Positions 9,253-17,702 of a stretch of 64,000 nucleotides of DNA are shown here, one piece after another. Source of the stretch: Enterococcus caccae ATCC BAA-1240 (lineage in GTDB: Bacteria > Bacillota > Bacilli > Lactobacillales > Enterococcaceae); assembly GCF_000407145.1 (NCBI RefSeq), contig NZ_KE136474.1, positions 1-64,000 of the forward strand, given 5' to 3'. Both the position numbers and the translations under genes were made by a program. Numbering within the stretch: the first letter of the stretch is position 1; each line of letters opens with the position of its first letter. The notes beneath the pieces are model-generated. The model did not search any database. It was not told the origin of the DNA and was given only the letters and a program-made list of their open reading frames with translations.

Positions 9253-10320
9253 TTATCTTTTTCTCCGCCTTTTTTTCGCCTTTTTTACTTTATTATTAGA
9301 TATACGATGAATAATCAAGTAAATCACTAGAAGTGTTCCTAAAACGCCAACAACAATCATTACAATGATCTTCCAACTGATCCCTCTATCTTGTACTAAT
9401 GAAACATCTTGCGCATTGTATTTCTCGGCTTCTTTTTGAGTAACCTCAAATTCTTCTTGCCATTCCCATTTTTTATCTCCTGCAGTTACTAAAATATGAC
9501 CAACATAATTTCCTGCCACAAATGACTCTCCATTTAAATTCACAGGAAATGTTATTGCAGAATTTGGTGCCATTCGATAATTTTCTTTTTTTGATTCATA
9601 TAAAACTTCATCTGATCCTTTTTTGAATATCTGCACATCAACAGTCATTCCTTCTACGTAAGTTGCTTTGGTATTGGAAAAATTGGTTAGAAATGCATTA
9701 CGATAGTTCGTTACACCTGCATTAATTTTATTAAAAACTAACTCTGGCTGTACCTTGACATCTGTTTCACTTAAAAGCATCCCTACGATAAACGCGTATT
9801 TATTTACTACACCTTTTTCAGCTTCATCTGCTTTTTTTTCTTCATTCGTCTCAGTTTTTTGTAGATATATACCACCTGAAATATAGCCATCAAATTGTTC
9901 TTTTGGCATTGTGATGTTCACAGGTATATTTTTCGTCTCTTTAGGTTGTAATGTGACTTTTTTTGGTACTTCTATAATATTTTTCATATCATAAACTAAA
10001 GATGGATCATTCTTTAGTTTTGTTGGTCCGTACTCGATTACACCGTTACTGTTTGTTTTAGCGCTATTGACTGAAAGGTCAACAGATAATTCTTTATCTG
10101 TCATATTATAAAATTCAATCTCTACAGTTTGCTTTTGCTCTGGTGTCATACGTAAATCAAAATAACCAGCATTACCTATTTGATTTTTTGGCTTAATTAT
10201 TTTATAGGTATAGCCGATACCAGCAGGATTCTCTTGCGCACATACAGTTTGTGGAAGAATAAGTAGTAAACTGCTTATATAAAATAATGAATATAACATG
10301 TATTTAAACGATAATTTCAT
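9253..10320 (-). CDS. WxL-interacting membrane protein (DUF916 + DUF3324)
   Basis: 355 residues from ATG 10320, which has an AAAGGAA binding site; an upstream in-frame start adds 8 residues without support. A signal peptide ends near VCAQ. The DUF916-like domain begins with GIGYTYKIIKPKNQIG and the motif YFDLRMTPEQ. The second half matches DUF3324, and a C-terminal helix (about 318-340) with a Lys/Arg-rich tail anchors it. Such proteins (CscA, WxIP) bind WxL proteins and peptidoglycan in enterococci and lactobacilli. It starts the left-hand envelope cassette. The WxL operon upstream ends at a terminator at 10530-10570, so this gene needs its own promoter or read-through. Confidence 0.9.
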   Translation of the reverse strand: MKLSFKYMLYSLFYISSLLLILPQTVCAQENPAGIGYTYKIIKPKNQIGNAGYFDLRMTPEQKQTVEIEFYNMTDKELSVDLSVNSAKTNSNGVIEYGPTKLKNDPSLVYDMKNIIEVPKKVTLQPKETKNIPVNITMPKEQFDGYISGGIYLQKTETNEEKKADEAEKGVVNKYAFIVGMLLSETDVKVQPELVFNKINAGVTNYRNAFLTNFSNTKATYVEGMTVDVQIFKKGSDEVLYESKKENYRMAPNSAITFPVNLNGESFVAGNYVGHILVTAGDKKWEWQEEFEVTQKEAEKYNAQDVSLVQDRGISWKIIVMIVVGVLGTLLVIYLIIHRISNNKVKKAKKRRRKR

Positions 10321-10600
10321 AGTTAATTCCTTTCCAAATAACATTTAATTCACTCGAGTTACAGATAAAGTAACCGATATGTGCGTGTTCTCATGCTCTA
10401 TAACAATTAATCACAGTACCCATTGACAAACCAAATTGTCTACTATGTAAGAAAAAATCTGACCTACAATTTAAATCCTTAAAATACTTTTATCACTTTA
10501 AGATTTAATCACATCTTTTATCGGATTTAGAGTGTGTGCTAAAACTGATTAGTCGTTTTAGCACACACTCCTTCACCCTATTTGTAAATAGATAACTCAA
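10321..10600. other. Intergenic region between WxL operon and DUF916 gene
   Basis: About 280 bp, AT-rich. It holds the terminator at 10530-10570 on the side of the WxL operon. The remainder should hold the promoter of the DUF916 gene, but I see no convincing -35/-10 pair on the minus strand. Confidence 0.5.
10530..10570 (-). terminator. Strong hairpin terminating the WxL operon
   Basis: A perfect 16-bp stem surrounds a 9-nt loop, 30 bp after the last WxL stop codon. The T-tract on the minus side is short and interrupted, so termination is likely but could be partial. Confidence 0.75.
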
Positions 10601-11407
10601 CTATTTAGTAGCTGATAATACCCAAGTTACTTCACCTTTATATTGGCCTTCAAAGATTGTTTGATCTTTACCAACTGTTAATTTTACTGATTTATCAGAT
10701 GCAGTATCGCCTGCTGCATTTAATTTACCAAATTGAATATATGTTTGACCTTGACCTTTGTCTGGAGTAGCTGCGTTTGTGTTATTAACGACTGCTTCTG
10801 GAGCATCTTCTTTTACAGTTACAGTAGGTGCCACTGCATCTGGTGATAAAGCAATCTCATCCGCTACATTTGTTTGACGTTGAATATTTGAGTAAGTCAA
10901 TGTTGCGCCTTCCAATTTACGTTCTACAGATGTATTTCCTTCAGTCACTGTTGTTGTCATTGGTTTAGTAATTTGAGCAGTTAGTGTATAGTTGTGATTT
11001 AATGTGCTGCGGACGTCTTTGATTACAACGTTATTAGCCATTTCTCCATTTGTTTCTTTATAGTTTTTTGCCCAGAATTCACGAGTATTCCCATCTGTAA
11101 CAATCGCATGTTCACCAAAACTTAATGGTGTCACATCTTGAATCCCAAAAACTGCTGGTGTCAATGGACGAGTAACTGTGCCTGAAGTAAGATCAGTTAC
11201 TGGAGTACCATCAGAGTTAGTAAGCTCTGGTCGAGTGGTATCCGTATCATCAGCTGTATTACGTGTGAATTGAATGTCCATATCTCCTTTATTAGTCGAG
11301 ATAGCTTGTTCTGGTTCCTCTGCTGCTTTTGTGATACTTGGTAGTGCTATTGATACCCCAACTGCTGCTAATAATGCTGCACTACATAATTTGTTTGTTA
11401 ATTTCAT
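10601..11407 (-). CDS. WxL-domain cell-surface protein
   Basis: 268 residues. A typical signal peptide (MKLTNK, then a hydrophobic core, cleavage near TKAAE) is followed by the GDMDIQF segment seen at the start of many WxL proteins. The distal WxL motif is intact in YKGEVTWVLSATK (Trp262-Leu264). The proximal motif reads YTL (140-142, in NYTLTAQITKP) where WTL is usual. WxL domains attach non-covalently to peptidoglycan and bind DUF916 partners. It is the last gene of the four-gene operon and has a good AGGAGG-type site. It pairs with the neighbouring WxL gene. Confidence 0.9.
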   Translation of the reverse strand: MKLTNKLCSAALLAAVGVSIALPSITKAAEEPEQAISTNKGDMDIQFTRNTADDTDTTRPELTNSDGTPVTDLTSGTVTRPLTPAVFGIQDVTPLSFGEHAIVTDGNTREFWAKNYKETNGEMANNVVIKDVRSTLNHNYTLTAQITKPMTTTVTEGNTSVERKLEGATLTYSNIQRQTNVADEIALSPDAVAPTVTVKEDAPEAVVNNTNAATPDKGQGQTYIQFGKLNAAGDTASDKSVKLTVGKDQTIFEGQYKGEVTWVLSATK

Positions 11408-11438
11408 TTGTGTTTCCTCCTACTATTTTATCTACTAT

Positions 11439-12245
11439 TTATGGTAGCTCGGATATAATCCAAGTTAACACCGTTGCGTAAGTGCCTGGTTTTTTTTTCG
11501 TTTTACCAGGCAAGGATAAACGGACTGCATTATTCATATACAGTGCTTGATTTTCCTGTGGATCAGAGATAATGTTCCCATTTTTGTCTAAACGTGGATT
11601 TATAGTTCCTGACTCATCTTCTGGATTGTCTTTAGATGCACCAAAAACAATACTCCACGTTCCGTTTCCTGTCCCCTTTGGAGAGTGGGCCAAGGTATAT
11701 GTTTCTCCTAAGTTGTCCAAGCGAATTACTTCTTTTGATACATCCGGTTGTCTACTTGCACCATTACGTGTACTGACCCAAGAATTGTCAAAAGATAACA
11801 CAGCGCCATCTAATTGTGTCTTTGAATCTTTTATATTGGTAAACTGTGTATCTTGACGAACCTGTAAGCTCCAACCAGTTTGTCCTTCTCGATAATCCGA
11901 TATTTGAATAAATTGACCTCTAGGAGCTATTTCACCTTCAAACAGTAATGCATTTGCAGAATAACTCATATTTGAAAGATTAATTGCACTGCGACCAAAC
12001 TGGAAATTTGGAACAAAATCAATTCGTAAAGGCCCCGATGTTTTTCCATAATCGACTCCTGGATTCAATGTTTTTTCTGGATGCTCGGGATCCAATATAC
12101 CGTATCCAGGATCCAACATTCCTTTAAAAGAAATATCCATATCTCCTTGGTCTTGTGACTCAGCTTGAGCAGAACTAGGTGCTAGACTGCTAACGAAACT
12201 TATTGAAAAGAACAGCAATACTAGCAACCAATTTTTTTTTTGCAT
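11439..12245 (-). CDS. WxL-domain cell-surface protein
   Basis: 268 residues, by chance the same length as its neighbour but clearly diverged. The signal peptide is cleaved near AQA-ES, and mature GDMDISFKG begins the WxL domain. The proximal motif is intact (Trp125-Ser-Leu127 in GWSLQVRQ). The distal motif reads WII (262-264, in YATVLTWIISELP) where WxL is usual. Between the motifs lies a Gly/Asn-rich loop. It starts 4 bp after the small sortase substrate and ends 31 bp before the last WxL gene, so it is in one transcript. It is presumably displayed on peptidoglycan with the other Csc components. Confidence 0.88.
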   Translation of the reverse strand: MQKKNWLLVLLFFSISFVSSLAPSSAQAESQDQGDMDISFKGMLDPGYGILDPEHPEKTLNPGVDYGKTSGPLRIDFVPNFQFGRSAINLSNMSYSANALLFEGEIAPRGQFIQISDYREGQTGWSLQVRQDTQFTNIKDSKTQLDGAVLSFDNSWVSTRNGASRQPDVSKEVIRLDNLGETYTLAHSPKGTGNGTWSIVFGASKDNPEDESGTINPRLDKNGNIISDPQENQALYMNNAVRLSLPGKTKKKPGTYATVLTWIISELP

Positions 12246-12249
12246 TCAC

Positions 12250-12585
12250 TCATTGCTCCTTTCTATTTTTTTGATGATGTCTTCTCAGACCATAAACCAA
12301 ACAAATAGTTACAACGAGCAAACTACCGCTTATCGCTAAGCCATTTTTTACAAGTTCACCTGTTGAAGGCATTCGCCCTTTAGGTTTAGAAATAGATATA
12401 TTTGACGTGCTAGTTGACGTTTTTGTTCCTCCATTACTGGACGTACCCTCATCAAATAATGTGATTTCTCCTTTAATCGAAACTTCTGCTCCTTCTTGAG
12501 CAATAACTTTTCCCGTAGGTACTATTAAAAAAAAGAGTAAAAGAAAAGAAACAATTAGATACTTTATAAACTTATTTATTTTCAT
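12250..12585 (-). CDS. Small LPXTG-type sortase-anchored protein of the WxL operon
   Basis: 111 residues. The signal peptide is cleaved near VIAQ-EG. The mature region of about 40 residues ends in a Ser/Thr-rich linker. The sorting signal MPSTG (72-76, a variant with Met for Leu) is followed by a hydrophobic helix and an RRHHQKNRK tail. It corresponds to the CscD-like small sortase substrate of Csc clusters, thought to tie the WxL complex covalently to the wall. It lies 16 bp from the large gene upstream and 4 bp from the WxL gene downstream. Confidence 0.88.
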   Translation of the reverse strand: MKINKFIKYLIVSFLLLFFLIVPTGKVIAQEGAEVSIKGEITLFDEGTSSNGGTKTSTSTSNISISKPKGRMPSTGELVKNGLAISGSLLVVTICLVYGLRRHHQKNRKEQ

Positions 12586-12601
12586 TCTTTTTCTGCTCCT
12601 T

Positions 12602-15421
12602 TTACTTTGCGTTCTCTAAAGTAATCGTTATTTGTGCTTTATACTTTCCAAGCACTTTAACGGCACCTGGTTGTAGGTCAAGCATAAATCCATCTCCTTT
12701 AGACCAGCGCTCTTTTGTCACATTATAGCTTCCTGAATCTGTATTTAAGTGACTAAAAATAACTGTATCTTGGTCTGTCAATGTCAATTCATCATCTTGA
12801 TATTTATACTTGATTGCATCGGGGATTATTATATCTCCTTGCACTTTATCAGAATGAGTTAGTGGCTGATCTATCCTTGCCTTTAGATTCCATTTCACTT
12901 TATCAGCCCGTGTATCCGATATAACTAATGGTTCACCAATGATTGTAGGATTCGTATATTTAACCGCATCAATGGTTGCTTTTTTCGTTTCAAAATCTAG
13001 TATGTCAGGAGCTGAGCTGATTTTTAAAGTACCACTAAATTGGTAGGTAAAATCATTTTTCCCATCAATTATTGTAATCACTTCATTATCTGGCTTTTTT
13101 GCTAAAATATAATTATCATTAGTTAATTCTTTTATGGTCTCTGTAACCCCCGTCAATTTAGTTAAATCTATTGGCGTCCCCACATTTTCTTCTGATGTGT
13201 ATGGATCATGCAATTGATTCCCTTTTTCATCTAAAAATTTAACATTTAATTGTGCAGTATTCGGTTTTACTATAACGTCTTGAGAAAAGTCTTTTAAAAA
13301 TTGATTATTAAAAGCATTATCCATCGTAATTAAACTAAATATAAATTTATAATCTGAATTGGCAGGTTGTTCACTTGAAACGGTCCCGTCATATTTTAAA
13401 TATACTTCTGTTCCCACCGGTACATCTTCATTTATTTTCCCTACCATTCGACCAGGTGGATCTCCTTGCTGTTGATAAAGAACTGTTCCGACAGATTTCC
13501 CATTTTTATCTACTAATTTCATATTGCTTGGTTCATCTTTAAATACGTTTTTAGGAAAAGTAGTTATAATTTGACCACCTTTAAAAGTACTATCTTCCAT
13601 AGCTCCATTGTAAATTGTATTAAAACTGACCGTTATCTTATCATCATATTTCAAAACATTATTCTCTAGTAACTGCTCATTTTTATAAAAATCAATATTT
13701 CCGTCAAAACGTTTGTCTTTAAGAATAATTTTTACCGTAGCGTCTTCTGGCGTCTGACTTCCTTTGATATTGTCACTAACCGAAACAAGCGAAAAACCCC
13801 AATCATTCACTTCGTCAAGGAGAGCTGTATTGTCATACTCATTTCCTACAGTTTGCACTATTGATTTTTGGAAAACCTGCTTATTATTTTCATCCCTAAA
13901 ATCAAATGTCAGTGATGATTGATTTGTAAATACAACAGGAGTTTCTGATTCACTTTCTCCTAATAAACCTCCAAAATCTTTTGAAAAAAGCGTCACTATC
14001 CCATTCACTTTGATTAATTTACTATTGTTGCCCTCTCCATTTGGATCATTTTCCGCATAGGCACTATAGTCTTTGGTAAAATCAATTTTCACAGGAACAG
14101 TAATCCTAAAAATATTAGAATATAACCCCGAACCATTTGATAGATTACTGTTTAAATAAGCTTCTGTTGCACTAATTTTAAGCATTTGTTGCCCATCTGA
14201 TCCTACCGTGATCGTTTTATTAAATAGATCGTTAGTAATAGCTATACCATTCTGATCTTTGATACTAATGTCTTCAGTATTTATATTTTTAAAAACAGCG
14301 GGCAGTATTATCGCTAAATCAAATTGTTCGAGTACTTTACTCGGCTGAGACGGAACAACTTGGTAGATTGTGTATGCACTACTATCTGCTGCTTTAGTCA
14401 CGGTATTCTCTCCACTCATAACTGGTATAGGAGGCTTAATAAGTAATGGTGGTGTAGCACTTAATATTTGAGTAACACTTGAACTAGTTTGGTTCATACA
14501 AATCCCTACAGCTCTAGTTGCTAAGTCTTCATACTGTTGAACTATTCTATTTGTTGCTAGATTCGAGTTAGCTTCAGATTGAAATGTATAGACTGGGTTT
14601 CCATTATTAATTGTCATAGTTGAATTTGGATCATACGTAACAATGCTATCGTTTGGTGTATATAAATTAGAAATTTGATCCCTTTGCAATATTAATTTTT
14701 TTGCAATGGTTATTTGATTATAGGTCACCACACCCGATGTTTTTATTTGCTTTGTTGTATCACTTTTTACTGTTGTGATTGCGATATTTATTTCTGTATC
14801 AGTTTTACCTGACATATATAAATTCAAGAAATTGCTTTTCTCCACACCTAATTCAAATTTTGCAGGTGTTCTTATTGTTCCCCATATATTAGTATCATTT
14901 ACTTTCTTTATATAAGTAACCTTAACCAGCAAGTCTAGATTAACTCCGTTGTACATTCCAACGTTAGTAACTCTCAATACTCCTGGGGTGGTATCATCAG
15001 TTATTGGTACCACATCTAAATTCACATCACTTATAGTTCCTTTTGAGGTTTCGACTTTCTTTTTACTTGTTGCATACGTCGATTCGTAATACCATTTTGA
15101 ATCATCATTCATTCTAGGAAAAAAAGAATACTTTGAATCCAAAGGAGTGTTATAATCAGATGTAACTCTTGGAAATGTAAAAATTGAATTATTAGCATAT
15201 GTTTGAATAGACGTCCTTGCATTTAGTGGGTTCTTATTAGTTTTATCTGCACTAAGGTCAGTTCCATTTAATGGGCTGATTACTTTTTTGTCCTCAGTAG
15301 AGGCCTTCATAATTTGATTTTCTTCCATCTTATCTGCCAATATAGTATTCGGTTTTGCAACGGAGAACAGTACACAATAAAATAAAACTAGCATACTGAA
15401 GATAATTAAATACTTTTTCAC
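12602..15421 (-). CDS. Large secreted WxL-operon surface protein (CscC-like)
   Basis: 939 residues with a signal peptide (cleavage near ILADK). The long beta-rich, Asn/Ser/Thr-rich body has no sortase motif and no membrane anchor. A MucBP-like stretch occurs at about 735-810 (LNVKFLDEKGNQL). The C-terminal 120 residues resemble a WxL domain: KWNLKA contains Trp844-Asn-Leu846, while the terminal motif has lost its Trp (ITITLENAK). Likely retained by association with the other WxL proteins, it may be the adhesive component. It is the first gene of the operon, with a GGAG site. A promoter may lie in the 118 bp upstream, but no clear one is seen. Confidence 0.85.
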   Translation of the reverse strand: MKKYLIIFSMLVLFYCVLFSVAKPNTILADKMEENQIMKASTEDKKVISPLNGTDLSADKTNKNPLNARTSIQTYANNSIFTFPRVTSDYNTPLDSKYSFFPRMNDDSKWYYESTYATSKKKVETSKGTISDVNLDVVPITDDTTPGVLRVTNVGMYNGVNLDLLVKVTYIKKVNDTNIWGTIRTPAKFELGVEKSNFLNLYMSGKTDTEINIAITTVKSDTTKQIKTSGVVTYNQITIAKKLILQRDQISNLYTPNDSIVTYDPNSTMTINNGNPVYTFQSEANSNLATNRIVQQYEDLATRAVGICMNQTSSSVTQILSATPPLLIKPPIPVMSGENTVTKAADSSAYTIYQVVPSQPSKVLEQFDLAIILPAVFKNINTEDISIKDQNGIAITNDLFNKTITVGSDGQQMLKISATEAYLNSNLSNGSGLYSNIFRITVPVKIDFTKDYSAYAENDPNGEGNNSKLIKVNGIVTLFSKDFGGLLGESESETPVVFTNQSSLTFDFRDENNKQVFQKSIVQTVGNEYDNTALLDEVNDWGFSLVSVSDNIKGSQTPEDATVKIILKDKRFDGNIDFYKNEQLLENNVLKYDDKITVSFNTIYNGAMEDSTFKGGQIITTFPKNVFKDEPSNMKLVDKNGKSVGTVLYQQQGDPPGRMVGKINEDVPVGTEVYLKYDGTVSSEQPANSDYKFIFSLITMDNAFNNQFLKDFSQDVIVKPNTAQLNVKFLDEKGNQLHDPYTSEENVGTPIDLTKLTGVTETIKELTNDNYILAKKPDNEVITIIDGKNDFTYQFSGTLKISSAPDILDFETKKATIDAVKYTNPTIIGEPLVISDTRADKVKWNLKARIDQPLTHSDKVQGDIIIPDAIKYKYQDDELTLTDQDTVIFSHLNTDSGSYNVTKERWSKGDGFMLDLQPGAVKVLGKYKAQITITLENAK

Positions 15422-15539
15422 TTTCCCAACTCCTTTTCAAGCTTCTTTTTTTCCTATTTCAAAAATATTCACGACATCACTAAATCTCTAATTTTTCTTG
15501 TTGATTTTTGTATAATGAGCTAAATCACTCTACTTGAAT

Positions 15540-16202
15540 TCATCCAATTAAACGATAACCTTTAGTTCGAACAGTTTGAATATATTGTTCCCCCTGCATC
15601 CCTAGTTTTTTTCGCAGATGAAAAATCAAATTTGCAACTCGATATAAATCATCGTTTGCCTGTTTATTCCAAAGTGTTTCATAAATAGTTTGATAACTTA
15701 CTGTTGATCCTTTCTGTTTGTACAATATTTGGAGGATTTGGTATTCAGAACGTGTTAATGGAATTTCTTTTCCTCCATTAATCACTGCACACATATTAGT
15801 ATCATTTAGAACTATGCCTTCTCTTTTCTTTTTTTCTTCTTCAGGGTATCCAGAAAAAATACGACTAAATGTGTTTTTGAGCATTAATGGAAGCTCATTC
15901 GTTTCATTTTCTTCCAACATGCATCCGTTCATGCCCAAATGAAGGTACATATTAATTTCACGTATATTGATATTAGGCAAAATAACCCATATAAATACCT
16001 GTGGTGCTATTTGACAGTGAATCAACCATTCACACACTTGTGAAAAGCAATTATCTTTTCCCACATCCAAAATGATTCCATCCAAATCTTTTATTTGAGA
16101 CTTATCTGATATTTTAACAGCTATGTAATTACTTTCATTTAGTAATTGATGTATCGCTTGACTATTTTCTTTTTCTAAAGTTACAACTCCGATTTTATGC
16201 AC
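15540..16202 (-). CDS. Winged-helix regulator with degenerate receiver domain
   Basis: 220 residues. The C-terminal 90 residues are an OmpR/PhoB-type winged helix (PLTRSEYQILQIL, then the recognition-helix region ending VRTKGYRLIG). The N-terminal 115 residues have a receiver-like pattern with Asp46 in GIILDVGKD. The acidic pair normally near residues 8-10 is reduced to one Glu and no conserved Lys is evident, so it may be a pseudo-receiver. No histidine kinase is adjacent. It starts with GTG, with a modest AAAGAGA site. Placed directly before the WxL operon and directly after an inverted repeat, it is the likely activator of that operon (inference). Confidence 0.85.
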   Translation of the reverse strand: MHKIGVVTLEKENSQAIHQLLNESNYIAVKISDKSQIKDLDGIILDVGKDNCFSQVCEWLIHCQIAPQVFIWVILPNINIREINMYLHLGMNGCMLEENETNELPLMLKNTFSRIFSGYPEEEKKKREGIVLNDTNMCAVINGGKEIPLTRSEYQILQILYKQKGSTVSYQTIYETLWNKQANDDLYRVANLIFHLRKKLGMQGEQYIQTVRTKGYRLIG

Positions 16203-16302
16203 TATGTATCATCTCTTTCTTAATTTATTGGAACATCTGTTATTTTTCCTAATTCTCTATATTAATAAATGGTTAAACTCTAGCTGAGCATATATTTTGA
16301 TT

Positions 16303-16331
16303 TTTATCTTAATTTTTCTACAATTGAGATA
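16303..16331 (+). repeat. Left inverted repeat (IRL) flanking the recombinase gene
   Basis: 29 bp perfectly inverted with respect to 17703-17731. After one mismatch the match goes on for 6 bp towards the recombinase gene. It lies 62 bp past the recombinase stop and 101 bp upstream of the regulator's start codon. Confidence 0.95.
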
Positions 16332-16393
16332 AATAAAACATTATTTCGATATTCACAACTGTTTTTAGCTCATATGACCATTTTAATGACGTC

Positions 16394-17512
16394 TTACATT
16401 TCATTTACTAATAGTTTATCAACTGTAGAAATCGCTTTTTTTCTTGTTTCGAAAAGGGAGCCTGTATACGTGTCCAAAGTCATCTTAATCGACTGGTGTC
16501 CAAGTATTTTACTAACACTTGCAATATCTGCACCTTTTTCAATGCACCGTGTAGCAAAAGTATGTCTTAATACGTGGAATTTAAAATCTGGTAAATTAGC
16601 GGTTTTGATTGTCTTTTTGAATTTGTACGTGATTGCTCTTGGTTCCATCAATTCAGATCCTGTACCGATAACATAGACTGATGAACTATCAGCTTTTTTA
16701 TTCATTAAATACTTTTTTAGATTTTTTGCTAAAGGAATCTTCCGAATAGAACTTGCTGACTTGGGCGTTCCAGCTACTAACTTTGTTTTAGAATCAATTG
16801 AGTTTTCATTAGTTATTCTCGAAATCGTTCTTCTCACATGAATCACATTAGATTCAAAATCAATATCAGACCATTTTAATCCGCTGATTTCGCCAATTCT
16901 TATCCCTGAGTACAACGATAAAATGATTGGAGAGCAACCAAGCTCTTGCAAAGCAACTTTTTCAAGCTTACGTTGTTGTGGAATAGTCAGCACATCAATT
17001 TCTGCTGTTTTTAATTTCGGTAATTCAAGTGTTTTATACAGATTGCCAGTTACATATCCTTTTTTATGCGCCTCGCAAAACGCCTTTCTTAACAGTGTTA
17101 TCACATTCCTAACAGAACCTGGAGAAAGACCTTTGTCTTGTAGCTCGTAGATAAAATTTTGAAGATCATTCGACCTAATTTTGGTTAAAGGAGTTGATCC
17201 TATAGATGAAAAAATATGTTTTTCAGCTAAGCGTACATAATTAGAGTAGGTCGTTGGTTTTACCCTGTTTTTTACATCCACTGTTAACCAGAAAACAAGC
17301 CATTCTTTTAAGGTTCCTTCATATGGTACAAACCGTTCATTCGTTTCTAAATGTTTTGCTTTTAAATGAATCAATTGTTCTTTAACACTTGCATAGGTTC
17401 TTCCATAAATAGAACCATATATAATTTTTCCGTTTTGTGTTCTTCCTTTTATATATCGTCCTTCCCAGCGACCATCTTTGCGCTTGTAAATATTCTCTCC
17501 TTTGCGTGTCAT
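16394..17512 (-). CDS. Tyrosine recombinase (phage-integrase family)
   Basis: 372 residues from ATG 17512 (AAGGAGGTC site); a longer frame starting 8 codons earlier lacks support. The N-terminal arm-binding-like region (1-60) and SAM-like core-binding domain (about 65-165) precede the catalytic domain. All active-site residues can be seen: Arg205 (YSGIRIGEISGLKW), Lys251, His313 and Arg316 (HVLRHTFATR), His339 (LGHQ) and the nucleophile Tyr349 (LDTYTG). It resembles Tn916/phage integrases in length, larger than small fim-type invertases. No excisionase or structural genes are nearby. It lies wholly within the 29-bp inverted repeats, so its probable job is inversion of its own segment. Its own promoter is at 17622-17651. 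Confidence 0.92.
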   Translation of the reverse strand: MTRKGENIYKRKDGRWEGRYIKGRTQNGKIIYGSIYGRTYASVKEQLIHLKAKHLETNERFVPYEGTLKEWLVFWLTVDVKNRVKPTTYSNYVRLAEKHIFSSIGSTPLTKIRSNDLQNFIYELQDKGLSPGSVRNVITLLRKAFCEAHKKGYVTGNLYKTLELPKLKTAEIDVLTIPQQRKLEKVALQELGCSPIILSLYSGIRIGEISGLKWSDIDFESNVIHVRRTISRITNENSIDSKTKLVAGTPKSASSIRKIPLAKNLKKYLMNKKADSSSVYVIGTGSELMEPRAITYKFKKTIKTANLPDFKFHVLRHTFATRCIEKGADIASVSKILGHQSIKMTLDTYTGSLFETRKKAISTVDKLLVNEM

Positions 17513-17621
17513 AAAATGACCTCCTTCTTTTGACAATTTTTTTGACGGCTTTCTTGAGAAAATAGCAATGAAAATGAATATATTCTATCCTTAATGTCTA
17601 ATTGTCCGATGAAAAACAAAT

Positions 17622-17651
17622 ATTATATAAAACCATATTGACATTTTTCAA
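17622..17651 (-). promoter_or_regulatory. Promoter of the tyrosine recombinase gene
   Basis: On the minus strand TTGAAA (17651-17646) is followed after 18 bp by a perfect TATAAT (17627-17622). It gives a leader of about 100 nt. It overlaps the plus-strand promoter at 17638-17665, so the two should compete for polymerase. Confidence 0.65.
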
Positions 17652-17665
17652 AAAAAAGATAGAAT
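17638..17665 (+). promoter_or_regulatory. Outward promoter near the right end of the invertible segment
   Basis: A perfect TTGACA (17638-17643) is followed after 16 bp by TAGAAT (17660-17665). It points out of the segment across the right inverted repeat. In the orientation shown it meets a terminator at 17837 before any gene. After inversion it would face the WxL regulator at 16202. Confidence 0.65.
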
Positions 17666-17702
17666 TACCTTATAAGATTTATTTCATTCCAAAGCTTTTA
17701 TC

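Noticed and set aside
11572-11856. Plus-strand open frame inside the WxL gene
   Set aside because: It is antisense to a clear coding region, has no binding site and no recognisable protein features.
16303-16331. Inverted repeats as two halves of a bidirectional terminator
   Set aside because: They are 1.4 kb apart and neither copy forms a stem with a T-run by itself.
16394-17512. Recombinase as sign of a prophage or conjugative element
   Set aside because: No structural, replication, excisionase or conjugation genes lie on either side, and the flanking repeats are inverted rather than direct, so an integrated element does not explain the layout.
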